A stretch of 64,000 nucleotides of DNA, taken from the NCBI GenBank assembly GCA_030998015.1, contig JARWMV010000249.1, positions 620,001 through 684,000 on the forward strand, in the 5' to 3' direction. Below, in pieces: positions 49,674 to 62,519 of the stretch. The stretch is from Ceratorhiza oryzae-sativae (taxonomy: Eukaryota; Basidiomycota; Agaricomycetes; Cantharellales; Ceratobasidiaceae). Numbering within the stretch: the stretch's first letter is position 1; every line of letters begins with the position of its first letter. Under the pieces are notes generated by a model that did no database searches, was not told the DNA's origin, and saw only the letters and a program-made list of their open reading frames with translations. The position numbers and the translations under genes are program-made.

Positions 49674-52600
49674 ATGGACAGCTCTGAGGCAGAGGCGAGG
49701 GCCTCGATCGACCGTACGCTCGAAGGCGACCCCGAGAAGAGCGCTCAGGAGACCACCAAGGACCAGGTTGATGGACCCCAGGACGGATACCTGACCGGTG
49801 CAAAGGTGAGTTGGCCAGCCCAGGTTCGATATTGCGCAGTGATGGGACGTGTACATTTTTAGCTAGCATTGGCGTTCATGTGAGTGCACTCGGTTCAGAT
49901 TGCATTGCAGAATAAACTGCTGACTCGTGATAAAGTGGAATGATCCTGTCGCTTTGTAAGTCTGCAGCTAACCACATTAATATTATTGCACACACGTTTT
50001 TGATGCTGTTCACAATCCAGTGCTTGTCGCGCTAGATCAGACGATCGTGGTAAGTTGTCACATTACCCTTGCTGGCCATGTTCGTTGAGCTGGAGCAACC
50101 GAACAGGCCACAGCACGTAAGTAAATCAAATGAATGCGCGCTCGTGCAATGCATGCTCCAACTTGCCACCGGCAGTGCCCCAGATCGCGTCCTATTTTGA
50201 TGCGCTTTGTAAGTCCGCTTGACTGCTAGAGAACAATGCATAGACCCACCCTGTTTATCTGCAGCCCAAGTCAGCTGGATCGTCTCAGCGTATTTTTTAA
50301 CTCAGGCAGGACTCTTGCTCCTTTACGGTCCGTATCGCCATCATTACCCAAGCAATCCCATTTCTGAGATTGATTCCATAGGCCAGCTACTCATCGTCGC
50401 ACCAACCAAATGGATCTACGTAGCTGCGGTTCTGTGGGTGTGGTTCAAGCCATCCGATCTATCATCATCTAATTTCAGTCTATACATAGTATCTTCGAGA
50501 TTGGTTCGCTCTTCTGTGCGGTGGCACCGTAAGTACACGGGGATCCTCGATGCCCGCTCTTGGCTCGATCACTTCCAAATTGGGTACTCATGTGTGTACA
50601 TGATTAGGTCTGCTGAATTCTTGATCTTCGGAAGGGCTGTGAGTCAAGATGTCTGAGCGCTCTGACATTGACTTGGCTCATCTTCCCCTGTGATGTAGGT
50701 GGCGGGCGCCGGCGCATCTGGAATCTTCATCTCGATTTTGTCTATTATCGCACAGGTCACCCGGCTCGAGGATCGACCGCTCCTGTTTGGACTATTTGGT
50801 GCCGTTTTTGCGGTCTCGTCGGTGTGTTACCCTTTTCTTCTGTCTTTCTCTTATTTTGGTTTCTCGAAAATTTCGGTCTCCTGGAACCATGCACCGATAC
50901 GGTTGGGCTTGAAGACTTCCGCCAGACCCTCGTCGGTGTTTTTCTTTTTTTTTTCAACACAACAGAGTTGAGGTGAACTCGAAAGTTGCCGGACATTTCG
51001 GTGCTCGAAGTCGAGAAGACACGGTGGTTTACTTGGCATTCATCATCTCTTCCTATCACTCCCCTTTCCACGTTGTTCCATTGTTTGCTTTCTTCAGCAG
51101 CCCATACGCTATTTGTCTCTCAGATTGCGGTTAAAGTATACTACGGAAAGCCCACAGGAATCCGTATCTGCTTGCGCGCTTAGCATCATCCGCGCGGCTC
51201 TCTGGACGCTGCTCGGGCATGGCGGACATTGATGCGTCATCCGATGGGCGCTTATCTCGGTCATACCGGCTAAAACATCTTGTCCTCGATCCGGCTATGA
51301 CGCACATTGTGTTCCTTCGGACAGGTTATCTCCTTCAGATTCATTTTTAAGCTTGACAGCTCGTCCCTAGATGGGGGTCTCCCTGGATAAATACTGACCC
51401 AGCTTGCCTGTCGTTGTGTAGGTTGTTGGACCGTTAGTAGGCGGCGTATTCACCGACCATGTATCATGGAGATGGTGTTTCTACATCAACCTGTAAGCGA
51501 GCGCATTGTTCTTTTTTTTTTTTTTCTCTCGCTGTGATCGGCTAATCCGGCAATATTCAATAAGGCCGTTCGGTGCCTTATCCATCATTGCTATTCTTGT
51601 TTTGTTCGACGCCCGTCCACCGGTGCGGAATGACTTGTTCCAGTACGCCCAGACATGGCGCAAGTGGGCTGCTCTCGATTGGCTAGGTGCCGCACTCTGC
51701 TTGGGTGAGTGCCACCCCATTTCGAATATTATTTCTGCATATCAGTGGCTGGATATGAGGCGTGCCCGACTTTTTGGGTGCTCTTGACCTCTCGTTTTTG
51801 GTTTGGTGCGTTTGTTGGTCGGTTTGGGGGCAGAAGATGGGGGGGGACTGAGGTTGCAGATAAGACCTCCGTTGACATATTTGGTTGGTTTGTGTGGCGC
51901 CCGACAACCGAGTTGGTCGGCATGCTTTCTTCTTCGAGCACCTGTGCTAGACAAATACTGTGGATCAACAACCCATAGATAGTTTAACCGGTTGCGCCGG
52001 TGATTTGAAGATAGCATGGTGGAATTGCAGGCCCGCGTGAGGATCTGCTCCCGTTCTCATTTTGCCTCGACTTCTACCGCCAGTCCGGTACCCATTTTAT
52101 GATCCAAGAATAAACTGGTCCGACCAGCGGTAATCTAAGCGAAGTGGCATAGTATGGGAAATTGTCATTTTAAGGTTTCGTGCCTGTTTGGTCCGAGCCT
52201 TCACCTACGTTATTGCTATGGGATAGTGAATAAGCCGATTGACACCCTTTTTTCTTGACAAATGACAGGATTTGTAACGTGCCTATTGCTACCGCTACAA
52301 TGGGGAGGGAATACTAGACCATGTAAGTCGACCGATACTGGCCCTACGATGTCACTCTAGGATCGACGCACTGATCCTGTTACTAATCAGGGAACGACAA
52401 AGTTGTCGTTGCGCTATTTTGCGTCTTTGGTGTTCTATTTATTGCCTTTTTGCTTTGGGAAAAGCGCAAGGGTATTGCCGGGATTCTCCCACTCAAGTTA
52501 TTCAGGAGTCGTACGCAGATTGGAACATGCATCGAGGCGTTCATGATCTACACGGCTATGATATTGGCAACGTATTACTTGCCACTTCAGTACCAAGCCA

Positions 52601-53858
52601 CTAAAGGTCACTCCGCAACCAAGGTGAGTTCGTTGATCCACACGATTAGTCTTCAATACCAGCTAAACTGAAACGTCTAGTCTGGGATTGACATCCTTCC
52701 ATTCATGTTGGCCTGCGGTAAGTTCATCAGTCGCGGTTTAGTAGAATTTAGACACCCACGCTGGGCTTGAATTGTACAGTTCTCAGTGAGTTTAAAATGT
52801 ATGCGCGTCAACTCATGTGGGCTGATGGTTTTGGATACAAGCTGCGGCTGGCTCTGGTGCTGTGATCAACTTTACGGGCAGATATTGGGTATGTATCAAT
52901 GCTGACTTCCATATGCGCACGCGCTGATATGTGACATGATCCACGTGTAGCCGTTCCTCTTTGGCTGGTTAGTTGGCTCGCTCCAATCATATGGCCGCAT
53001 TATTTTAATGTTTCGGACATTTCCAGCCCCCTCATTTCGGCCGTTGCAGCGGGTCTTCTTTTTGGATGCAACGACGAAAATGTGTCGGGCGCAAGGCTAG
53101 CAGGCTTCCAGGTACGCCGCTAGTGCGTGCTTCGTATAATTGATGACATGTTGATGGCCGCGTGGCCGTTTGTTCTAGATCTTGCTCGGGGTCGGACTTG
53201 GGGGTAGCTTGCAAAACGTGATCATCGCCATCCAGGCAGAATATGCTCATGACGAGAAGATGATCCCACAGGCCACGGCAAGTTCCTTTCGTGCATTGTA
53301 CGGCAAAAATATGTCAGCTGATTGTCGACGAGTATCCAGTCGCTCGTGACGTTTACCCAACTCGGTGGGGGCATTATTGGTATTGCGTGCGTAGCAAATC
53401 CTCATTTTCATCTGTGATGTGGCTGAATGAATTGCTCGTTGACAGGATTGCGGGGTCTGTTTTCGCGAATAAGCTCACTTCGAGCCTCTACGAGGTTGCG
53501 CCCAATCTCCCGGAAGAGGTTGTGCATGGGGTTAAGCAGAGTGTGACGATCATCTTTACCCTTCCTGTCGACCAGCAAGCGCTTATCGTCAAGGCATATG
53601 TCAAGGCGTTGAACTATGTCTATTTGGTTGGCGTTCCTGTGGTAAGTGCCCGCTCTTGAAATTGTTTTGCCGATTCGCGTAACTGATCAGCATGTTCCTC
53701 ATCACAGTGCATTGTTGCGGCTCTGGCTGCTTTGTGAGTATGCGCCTGGATCCATATCCATCTATATTTCTAATTCTTGCTTTTTAACTCGTGATAGCTT
53801 GATCAAGGACCACAACATCAAGGCCATGAACATGCCCATGGGAGGCGGCGGGGCTTGA
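49674..53858 (+). CDS. MFS transporter, DHA2 (14-TM) type
   Basis: Major facilitator of the 14-helix drug:proton antiporter group, plasma or vacuolar membrane. The start gives MDSSEAEARASIDRTLEG, a ~50-residue hydrophilic tail, then helix 1 with the DHA2 motif LVALDQTIVATALPQI, WIVSAYFLTQAGLLLLYG, GRAVAGAGASGIFISIL (motif C-like), VVGPLVGGVFTDHVSWRWCF, FLLWEKRKGIAGILPL, LLGVGLGGSLQNVIIAIQ and the last helix CIVAALAALLIKDHN; it ends MPMGGGGA. Helix 1 is coded by a chain of tiny exons: 49863-49879 (17 nt), 49936-49955 (20), 50021-50049 (29) and 50107-50116 (10). Two introns are long, 50821-51420 (600 nt) and about 51704-52268 (565 nt), against 50-70 nt elsewhere. Substrate unknown; such pumps export toxins, drugs or metabolites. 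Confidence 0.87.
50107..50116 (+). other. 10-nt microexon of the MFS transporter
   Basis: GCCACAGCAC between cgaacag and gtaagt. It encodes ATA and the first base of Leu in the DQTIVATALP signature; leaving it out shifts the frame. Confidence 0.8.
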
Positions 53859-54342
53859 GCTCGAGTTGATCGATAAAAATAACAGGCCAAACACAATATT
53901 CCTCTCGTTCTATTTATGTTTTGGGGTTTAGCTTGGATAATTCGGAATTTGGTCGGGCTTAGCGTCGTGACCCATATCCACAGCTTAGTTTAATAGATTT
54001 TCGCCGGCAGGCGTGATATCGCTTTCTTAATTGGTGCAAATCTTAGCCTAAGCTTCATTAGCGTCGAGTATTCGGCTCATATGGCTAATTTGCAAGATTT
54101 TCTTCTTCACTTCCCAAGTGATTCCGATGACAAACTTGACCAAACAGATGAGCCTTCACAGTAATATCAAGCAACGGTAGGCAATTGCAATATGTGAATA
54201 TCTTACAGACGATCCGCAATGGCGTGGTCAATATCTGCCCCCATATTGACTTGGAGAGTGTAAATTAAATACAGGATGCACGGGTTCACAATTGAAAGCG
54301 ATTATGGAATAGAAACGAACAGGGTATATGCAAGGCGGTATT
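53859..54342. other. Convergent intergenic region
   Basis: 484 bp between the transporter stop and the kinase stop. AT-rich; no feature is supported. Confidence 0.55.
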
Positions 54343-57300
54343 CTACTTTTGGCTTGCCTGTAGGGCTCGAAGTACATCTCGGATACGAATCTCTAGGGCG
54401 TCTACGTCGGTTGCAAGCCGCTTCTGTCGTACAGCAACGTCGTCCAGGGAAGTTCGAGGCATTAAGCGAGGGGGTTCGGCATCGTGTACGGGTGAAGTCA
54501 GCAGGTCGCCATGCGACTGCGTCCGGACTCTAGGTGGATGTTGGACGTTGGACTTGGCCCTGGATTCGTTTGGCCTTTCTCGTTTGGGCTCTTGTGAATC
54601 CAGCTCGGCGCCGTTAGGACTAATCGCTTCGTTGGCGCTCTTGACGCGTCGCCGAGTCGTGGAATTCCCTGACGATCCTGAGGCAACTATGCGTGCACTC
54701 GGCGGTTTACTTTGCTCGGGGGAATGTTCTCGTATGTGGTCCATGTGAACAGGTGCTTGAGATTTGCGCTTGGCCTTGTCGCGGCGTTCCATCTCCTCGG
54801 CCAAACGGAGCTCGTGCAGCCGCGCAGCTTCAACCCCCGAATCTACCACCGATCCTCGCCGTCGAGTCTCTGGATTGCGGCGGCCTTGTTCGGGCACAGG
54901 AAGATTAGTATCCTTCAAAGTTTTGCGGTCCTCAATGGTGGATCCCTGGCCTTGGCGAGCCGCCTTCAACTTCGTTTCAGTGCGGGACTGGATTGGTAGA
55001 CGTTGTCCCACCCCGCTTTCCAGCTCTTTCCCGTAGTCTCTTTCTCGCTCTTTCCCCTTTGATCTCTGTCGTTCCAATCTTGCCATCTCTTCTTGTTGTG
55101 CCTGCTCTTTCTCCAGTGCAGCCTTTCGTTCTTGCTCTGCCTTTTGCCTCTCCCTCTCGACTTTCTCCTTCCTTTCTCGATCCACCCTTTCTCTGCGCTC
55201 TCTGCGATCCTGCTCCGTTTCGCTTTCCTCGTCTTCGTCGCTGTCATCTCGCTTAAGTGCGCGACCCCAGGTTGGCGTTGTCGCTCGAACGCTTAATCTC
55301 GACCCGCTCCGGCTATACATGCCGCTTGGAGTCATGGCTCCAAAAGTCATCATTACGCTCGGAGTAGCCGAGCGGCGACCAAGTGCACTTCCTGGGCGTG
55401 GGGACGGACTCGGACTAGGTGGAACAGTAGCGCCATCCGATGAGGTAAGCGAAAGGTCGAACGTGGGGATAACGAGAGGTGGGAGCGGAGACCGACTGGG
55501 GTTAGGATTAGTGGCATCTTGGCTGGGGTCTGGATTTCGGATTTCGGACTGAGATATCCTCCCGCTGGCCTGTGGGGCTCCTCCGCTTGTCCTCGAGTTT
55601 CTACCACTCGCCATGCCAACTCTCCCGCTTAACTCCGATACTTCTCCAAAGCTATCGACCTCTTTGTCTCCATGATAGACACGCTTCCTCGCGGATGCTA
55701 GAACCTGTCTCAAGGCTTCGGCTTCGGATACAGCCCTTGTTCGCCTGGCAGTCCCAGGCTCAGTCCCTAGCACTGTTCCGACTGTGCCTGGCGCATTATA
55801 TCCCGTCGCAATAGGCCGAGCGGGTGTCTTGAACATATGCCCATTGGCTGAACTGCGAAGGGTATTACCCGGGCGCCAAGGTGTAGCTGTAGCAAGTTGC
55901 CGGAAGGGTGTCGCAGAAGTTGGATGAAATTGGACAACGCTTTGACGAAATGGTGTCGCAGAAGCCTGCCGAAAGGGAGTTCGTGCCGGCAGCTGCTGGA
56001 ATGGAGTAGCCAACGCTTTTCGGAAGGGAGTCGCAGATGGGCGTAGGGGGGTTGTGCTGGGCAATCCAAAAAGAGGTTGTCTGAATGGGGTACGCTGGCT
56101 AAGAGGAGTGGCAGGCACTTTGAGCCTGAACGGCGTCTGGGCCATTAGCCCGCCTACGTCTTCGACAGTCTCATCTTGCTCTACGTCTACCGTATGTTCG
56201 GTATGGTCGAAAGCGTCGGCTGGAGGGCCCCACGTGAAGCTTCCCAGTGGTTCGCTCATCTCTTCTCTTCTTCTTCATAATTAGGCCGGATTGTTTGTCT
56301 CCGGTTCTCGACATCCTCAGGGCGAAGGGTTAATCTCCGACTCTCGTCAATTCGGGTTGGCTGCCCTGTGTGCCGTGTTGCATCTTGGGCTCCAGGTATT
56401 CCGCCAATATTACTCTCATCAACAGTACTTTGGAAGAATGCTGAAAACCCAAAAGCATCCTGTTCGGCCGCGCCGCTCGCGTTTCCGGATTCATCGAGCA
56501 CAGGGGGTGCGTAAGTAAATTGCGGAGTTACAAGTGAACTTGAAGCTGGTACTTGCAAACACCAAATAAGGTTAAGGTAGATATCAAATACCTAGAAGAA
56601 GCCGCTCACAAAGATGGAGTTTGTCCCATTCCAGGCCAGTGAAATATGAATGGGATTTGATATCCTCTACGGACCGCCTCCCCAACCTTTGCTCTGCACC
56701 TGTTAATAGACTAAAAACGGAGCTCAATGAGCTTGAATATCCCGCCGTTCACAGTAACGACTTGCCTGCGTAAGATGTTTTCGAGCTCTGGAGACCCTAT
56801 TCCTGCCGGAAACCGTAAGCTGGTCTACACAAGCCTTGGTGTCAACACAAAAACAATTCGGTAGCTCTTTTTAATGGTTCAAACGTACCTTGTGCCCAAG
56901 TACCCTTTTATATGTAGTTGGAACGTCTTGCGCAAAAAAGGGAGCAACTCCATAAGTCAGCTCGTAAACCATAGCGCCTAAACTCCACCAATCTGTTTCA
57001 GGCCCATAGCCTTCCTGCGCTTCATGGATCTCCCCGTTCAGAGCTCCATCTCCGGCGCCCCCGTTCACGCTCCGTCGCAGTTTATCGACAACTCGACTCC
57101 GAATGTCCTCATCGCTCCAGTCTTGCGCCCAGGTATCCTCTTCTTCAGATTCGTCCGCATTGTTGGCCCGGGCTCGTGCGAGGGCACTCTCATGCCAGAT
57201 TAAGATTTCTGGGGAAAGATAGTCGCATGTCCCACAGGGAACAAGGCAATCATCGTATGGCAAAACCCGGTGAGGTAGAGTTTTGCTGGTCGTAGACAAT

Positions 57301-58164
57301 GAAATTGGAGCGGCACATCCAAAGTCGAGTACTTGCAGATGCTTTGAGGAGGTTATCGCCATGTTTGAAGGTTTGATATCACTATACAGGATTCACCATC
57401 AGTTCGGATAGCAGGAGCAAACAGTAGTGGGAATGATAGCTCACCGATGCGCCCATCCCTGGCCGTGAAGCCATCCTATCGCACAAACGGCTTGGCTAAA
57501 CCACCACTTGACATCCTCTGTGGCCATGCGCGCTTCCCCTCCAACACAACTTTCCAATACGTCTTCAAGAGTTCCGCCCGGCACATAAGACATAACCAAG
57601 TTATAAGTCAAGGGTCCCGGAACGTCCGCGGTACCGCTTTCCTTGTACGAGCAGAGAAGATGTGGCGACCAGACGCTATTTGTACGACGAGCCTGCAGAA
57701 GAACATCTCGCTCACGAGTTGCCTGTAGCGCTTGTCGTCGAGGCTGAGCTTTGCGGACGTATAGGGCATTATCGAGACGACATAGGGTAACATCGATCTA
57801 CAATGGGGAAGCGTAAGACTCCGTTTACCAGCAGTATTGAAAATACACAGGTTGGGGGGGGGGGGACGGATATTTGGAGTCCAGAAAGCAGCAGCTCTCA
57901 CCTCTCCAAACTGTCCCCCGGGAAGACCCCCTTGAGAGACTAGATCTTTGTCCCCAAATTTGGCATCCAATACCGCTATATATTAAACTCCCGAGTTAAT
58001 TAAGGCCAGAAGTTTCGGGTAAATATAAGCACACCTTGTGAGTGACCCCCTGTGTCTAACCGGGCTCCAATTATATCATCCGTATCCTCTTTATCTTTAT
58101 CGTGATCGCTGACGAGGAAGTCGCATAGTGTTGTCCATCGCTCTCTCCATGTCGTGCGACCCAT
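54343..58164 (-). CDS. AGC/DMPK/GEK-type protein kinase with TPFR repeats
   Basis: Ser/Thr kinase of the GEK (citron/MRCK-related) AGC group. It starts MGRTTWRERWTTLCDFLV at 58164. The glycine loop is LPGGQFGEV, followed by a degenerate ALYVRKAQPRRQALQ Lys region, PHLLCSYKESG, LVMSYVPGGTLEDVLES, the catalytic loop HRDIKPSN (split by an intron near 57370-57450), LDFGCAAPI as the DFG motif, GTCDYLSPEIL and WWSLGAMVYELTYGVAPFF. The AGC end has GAEQRLGRRSVEDI and HSYFTGLEWDKL. After it comes a long disordered tail with nine or so TPF(R/Q) repeats (about 55890-56130) and a charged coiled-coil-like part. The frame breaks at 56256-56262, where EEEEK runs into a stop overlapping MSEPLGSF; one lost base would join them. 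Joins near 56600-56870 are not resolved. The tail could be a separate gene. Confidence 0.75.
55890..56135 (-). repeat. Tandem TPFR-type peptide repeats in kinase tail
   Basis: About nine copies of a (S/A/R)-T-P-F-(R/Q)-(Q/K) unit follow one another, for example ATPFRKALATPFQQ and ARTPFRQASATPFRQ. Each has a Thr-Pro, the minimal site for proline-directed kinases. The DNA copies have diverged, so the array is old or kept at the peptide level. Confidence 0.8.
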
Positions 58165-61100
58165 CCGAGACAGACTAAATCGTCGCCAACTTCACGAGAG
58201 CGGTAAGCGCCCATTCCACGTGAGTATACTACACATGTTCACGTGAACCAATATCGTGCATACGCCACCCCTGAGTGTCTGAAACTCTATCTCATAGCTT
58301 AAACGCTGTGTCGAAATAGCCCTCTGTCCCCCATGACTGCCTGCAAACTCTTTTCTTATTCCTCCTCCGCCAGACATTTCTCCTAGCACTAAGACAGCCG
58401 ACAAAGAACCAGGAAACTACACAAGCTATGTCCACGTCTACCCGGTTTCTCCTAGTGAATAGTTCACCACCGTTGGGGTTTGATAACGACCCCACTTTTC
58501 GTTCTAGAAAATGGCAGCGTGCCTATTTACTTTGGGTACCTATCTCGAGTTTTGGCCTTGAATTTACACTGATATCTATTATCAAATCCGGCGAAACATT
58601 CATGGATCCCCTAAGAGATTAGTATCAACTTGGTTCAGCCGAAGAAAAACTCAATTTAGCCGGACTGGATTCGTTCTTGGAAATTATTGGACCACCTAAT
58701 GGGCTGCGCTCTCGTACTGGGTTGCTCTCGTGTGGCGTCTAGGCATGCCCAGAATAGGGGTTCCTCTTCACTCGACAACTGGGGACATCACTTCGTTTCA
58801 GCGCCCCCATTCTGGTCTAAACCGATATACTTTACTCTGCTCATCAACTTTATTCGAAGATTAGGGTATTTATTTTAATCTAAAACAACTTGCCGAGGTT
58901 TCATTTCCAAATAACGTGGTTCTAACGATAATGCAAACGCTCTCAACTCGTGGCCAAACGACTACTGGTCGGAGATTTCGACTGAGTTCTACTGACTTCA
59001 CATTCGTTGGCATTTTGCGCTTCAGCTGCTTATTGCGAATTGGCGAATCAATTGGCGCTACGGATACCCACCAAAGGCTTATCCCTGGTTGACATCAGTC
59101 ATCTAGGTTCCTCCTCGTCTGAGCTTACTATAGTGCTGGTGACGTGAACACCCAGGCAGCCTGTGAAGTCATGATTATCTTGGCACACGTTATGCTTCTA
59201 ATAGAATGCCGTCATCCCAAAGTTTTTGCCCCAGAAACTCGACTGGGGGTGGGATTCGGGTTTGGTTAGCCTACAGACTCGGCATGCCGGTCTTCCGTGA
59301 TATTTAGGTTTGCATACCAGTGGCTTCAATGAGTCGTTTTAAGACCCTTGATTAGAAGGAAACTGGTATAAACATTCATCTAGCTTTTTTTAATCACTCT
59401 CAACTGACTCGGGTCACGCATAACTCTTCTGTCATAGACCAAGTATCAGCCTTTAGCGCCCAGTGAGGGCGTCAACCGTGAGAGTAAGTCATCGCGCATA
59501 TGGGGAACCATCTGCCGAGAGACATTTCATGCCGAACGACAAATTATAATGTGCAGATTCAGCATGTTCAAGATAAGGGTTCCCACTACGATCTGTCAGC
59601 CTATTCAATTCATATCTTTTGCCCACGACAAAACCTTGCGGTTGTCAGTGGATGAGACAGCAAACGGCGAATCACACGTCGTCCCCACATGGCCTCCACG
59701 CCTCCACATCTATACCCACACCCTGGCACATACATCTACCTGGCTAAAATATCGCACATGTTCCTTCTCCATGTCAGGGAAGCAACTAGTGTCCGTATTT
59801 CGACACAAACACCTTGCGAGAAGTTCCAGAACTAGGTCGAATCTCCGGCTAAATCCGATCTGCAGTCGAGGCTCATTCAAGGTTAGAATGTCTTTCTATC
59901 TCCTCCTGGATGGTCAATCTGGGAACACTTTAGCAAGCGTACCACTCCGCATTAGTGTACGTCATTTTGAAAATGTTTGCTTATATACGACGGATTTCGG
60001 CTGGCCGCCGCTATATTCTTGCATGTGAAGCCGGCCAGGGAGGCTGAATTATGCGCTGCCGGTAGTACTTCGTCATCCAGCCCTGTGTCGAGTGCTTAGT
60101 CTAGCTTGAGACGTCACCCCAAATCGCGACACACAACAGGTAAGTTGAGCGGATGGTGGGTAGACTGAATTGACGGATCTATCTTAATGGGCTCGCAACG
60201 GGAATCTAGCCGCACAACCCTATAGCCCCGTAAGTATATGCGCCGTTCGCTTATTTGGGCGACCTTTGACAGCATCAAAAAAGTTGGACTGATCGACAGA
60301 AAATAAGCTTCAGACCTCAAGGGTCCTGTGACAAACTCAAAAAAGCGGTGTGGGGGCCGTGCTTGCCTTGTGCTGGTGGGCAGTCAAACCTTGGTCCGTG
60401 AGCACCCTCGAATCTAGTGTCGTATGCAATCGACATCTTACAGGCGAGACAAAGGGAGGTTGTGGCCATGCACTCAGAAAGAAGCACTGAAGGACACTCC
60501 TGAAATTTGGGGGTGCTACTGGGACAGGAAGTATCACCACAATGATCCTGTCCTAGCGAACCTACCGCTTGGTAGTGCTACCTAATTCTCGCCCCACTGT
60601 ATATTAGCTCTTCCCGCATCGTCATCGGACCGATCTCATTTGAGGTTGAGGTTCGAATCTATTATTACTTTTCCGGACGCGCACAGTTTGCCTGTTAGTT
60701 CCGCCGCTCTCAGCCTACATAACATTCCCCAAAAGCACCCAATGTTCCCAAGCCACACATTCACGAGTTCGAGCATGTGATACTAAACATTCTTGGGCCG
60801 CGTAATCTGGAAGATAAGATAGAGTCGCGAAAGGAAGCGTCGCAGATTAATCATAAAGAGATTCTGGAACTATGGAAGGCGACCATGGATCTCGTACCTT
60901 CCCTGTGTTACTTACTTGTGATTAGCACAAGGTCCGGTGTCTCCCTTCCGATCATGCTGTTGTGCGGTGTCATGGACACTAATCTACTCTAGAGTCGATT
61001 GGATTGATATTAACTTCAAGCAGCAATGGTTACATTTACCAGGAATCCTAAACCTTGCTCCATCTCAACCTAGATAGAGGATACGTACCAAATACGTAGG

Positions 61101-61617
61101 CCTCCGTTGTGTGCAGCCCCCAGAGTGTCCCACGCCCCTAGTGGCTGATTTCATTATCCGGCTCTTGTTCTAACTCTGGTTGCTTGCGCCTCACGGTGTT
61201 CAACCTGAACGAACTTGTTTGTTCAACACAGGTCGGTTCGCGGGGTATCATTATGAATTGCATAACTATCATCCGTGGGATCTTGACCTGGTTTGTTATG
61301 GTTTTCCAAGCCGTAAGGGCGTAATATAGGAGCCATCACTACCGGAGCCGAGGACATGGTGACAAAGTAGCCGCCGTCCATGGATGGGGTCGGTCGAGAC
61401 CACCCAATTTTTTTTGTACAGTATAAACGGGTCATGACAATCAAAACTTAGATTGGGTTAGCCGAGCACATGTTTACTGTGTATTGGGTAATTTGATCTA
61501 CGGCGTGCCTTTCTGACTTGGATTCGCTCGCGACTTGCTAATTTCGGGTATGTACACGAGAACAAATGAGCTAAAGCTCGGCGTGGAAAAATGTATTGCT
61601 GGATACTGGCGCGGGAG
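58165..61617. other. Gene-poor intergenic region
   Basis: 3.45 kb without a supported gene. Open frames are short and featureless (for example 59549-60028 plus). One frame at 60777-60992 plus reads IESRKEASQINHKEILELW at its start and looks slightly protein-like, but I could not extend it. The left end must contain the kinase promoter. No RNA gene or repeat is visible. Confidence 0.5.
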
Positions 61618-62445
61618 CTAAGATCGACGTTTTCTGGTCTCGTTATGGTCGTTTTCATTTGTGCTAGCTAAATCCTCCTCACGGGTCCTCTTGACACTAG
61701 TGCTCGGAGCTGCGGCGATCCCCGCTGGCCTTACAAACCCTGACGATGATCCATTTGGCGACTTGAAGAGACCCGCTAGTCGATGTTGGCGGACGCCCAA
61801 GGCGGCATTTGGCCGTGGCGGACTTAGGTTTTGAGCCGATTTGCTTGATGGCCCAGATATTGACCTAGGCTGTTTTTTCTTCTCGCCTTTGGGAGGACCA
61901 ATAGGCATTTTCTCCCCGCCTTCGGCATTTGCAGTAGTCGGGGCCTCTGCTTTGGAAGAAGGCTGATTTGTTACCTCGGTACCTTGGCGAAACGCACGCC
62001 TTCTGCCAGGTTCAATCGATCCTGTTGGGGCATCTCGCTTTGGTTCATGCTGACTGGTGGAGCCTGACATATCTCCGTCGAACATGAAGGAAATATATGA
62101 GTCGTCGCGCGTTACGTGTATTCTGGAACGGCAAGACGCGAGATTATGGGGACGGCAGGGTTGAGCTCGAAATGTGTGCACGTACGACTGAGTTCGGCCA
62201 GCTGTGCCCGAACGCATCCCAGAGCCCGAAGATATGCCCAACGCTGCTCTTGCGGCAGGTCCAATATCCCATTCAGCCTCATCAGACACCTTGGCGGCCG
62301 TGGTATCAACACGTTGCGTTGCTCCACGTTGCATGAACCGCAGCCTATAGTTTGGGGTAAGATTAGTCGAGCCACGTCATCGGAGCAAGCACACACACGA
62401 TAGAGTTCCATTCGACAAAGACGGCGCTGCTGATTTTTTGGACAT
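61618..62445 (-). CDS. MPP6: MPP6-like nuclear exosome cofactor
   Basis: Small RNA-binding cofactor that docks Mtr4 on the nuclear exosome. Exon 1 (62445-62399) encodes MSKKSAAPSLSNGTL and joins exon 2 (62344-61618) to give SNGTLSLRFMQRG, the family signature at the N-terminus, followed by AKVSDEAEWDI. A further 63-nt in-phase intron (QS|gtacgt...ttccag|IHVTRDDSYISFMF) is likely, because it brings the SYISFMFDG motif nearer. The rest is Ser/Pro/Lys-rich and ends with a basic stretch (VKRTREEDL, NETRKRRS) fitting a nuclear protein. It is about 236-257 residues depending on that intron. It is divergent from the alpha-mannosidase gene with a spacer under 150 bp. Confidence 0.8.
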
Positions 62446-62519
62446 GGTAAATGCGGTGGTGGTGGCCAGAAGCTAAGCGCTGGGCGTGGACACGTGAATG
62501 GGCGGCTGACGCACGGACC

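Noticed and set aside
51230..51305. Small inverted pair in an MFS intron as a MITE end
   Set aside because: The arms are only 8-9 bp and not at the edges of the long intron; reported only as part of the long-intron observation.
16630..60660. GGTTCGAAT-like tRNA B-box matches (16637, 60651 and a few others)
   Set aside because: No T-stem pairing around them and no A box or acceptor stem at the right distance, so no tRNA gene is supported.
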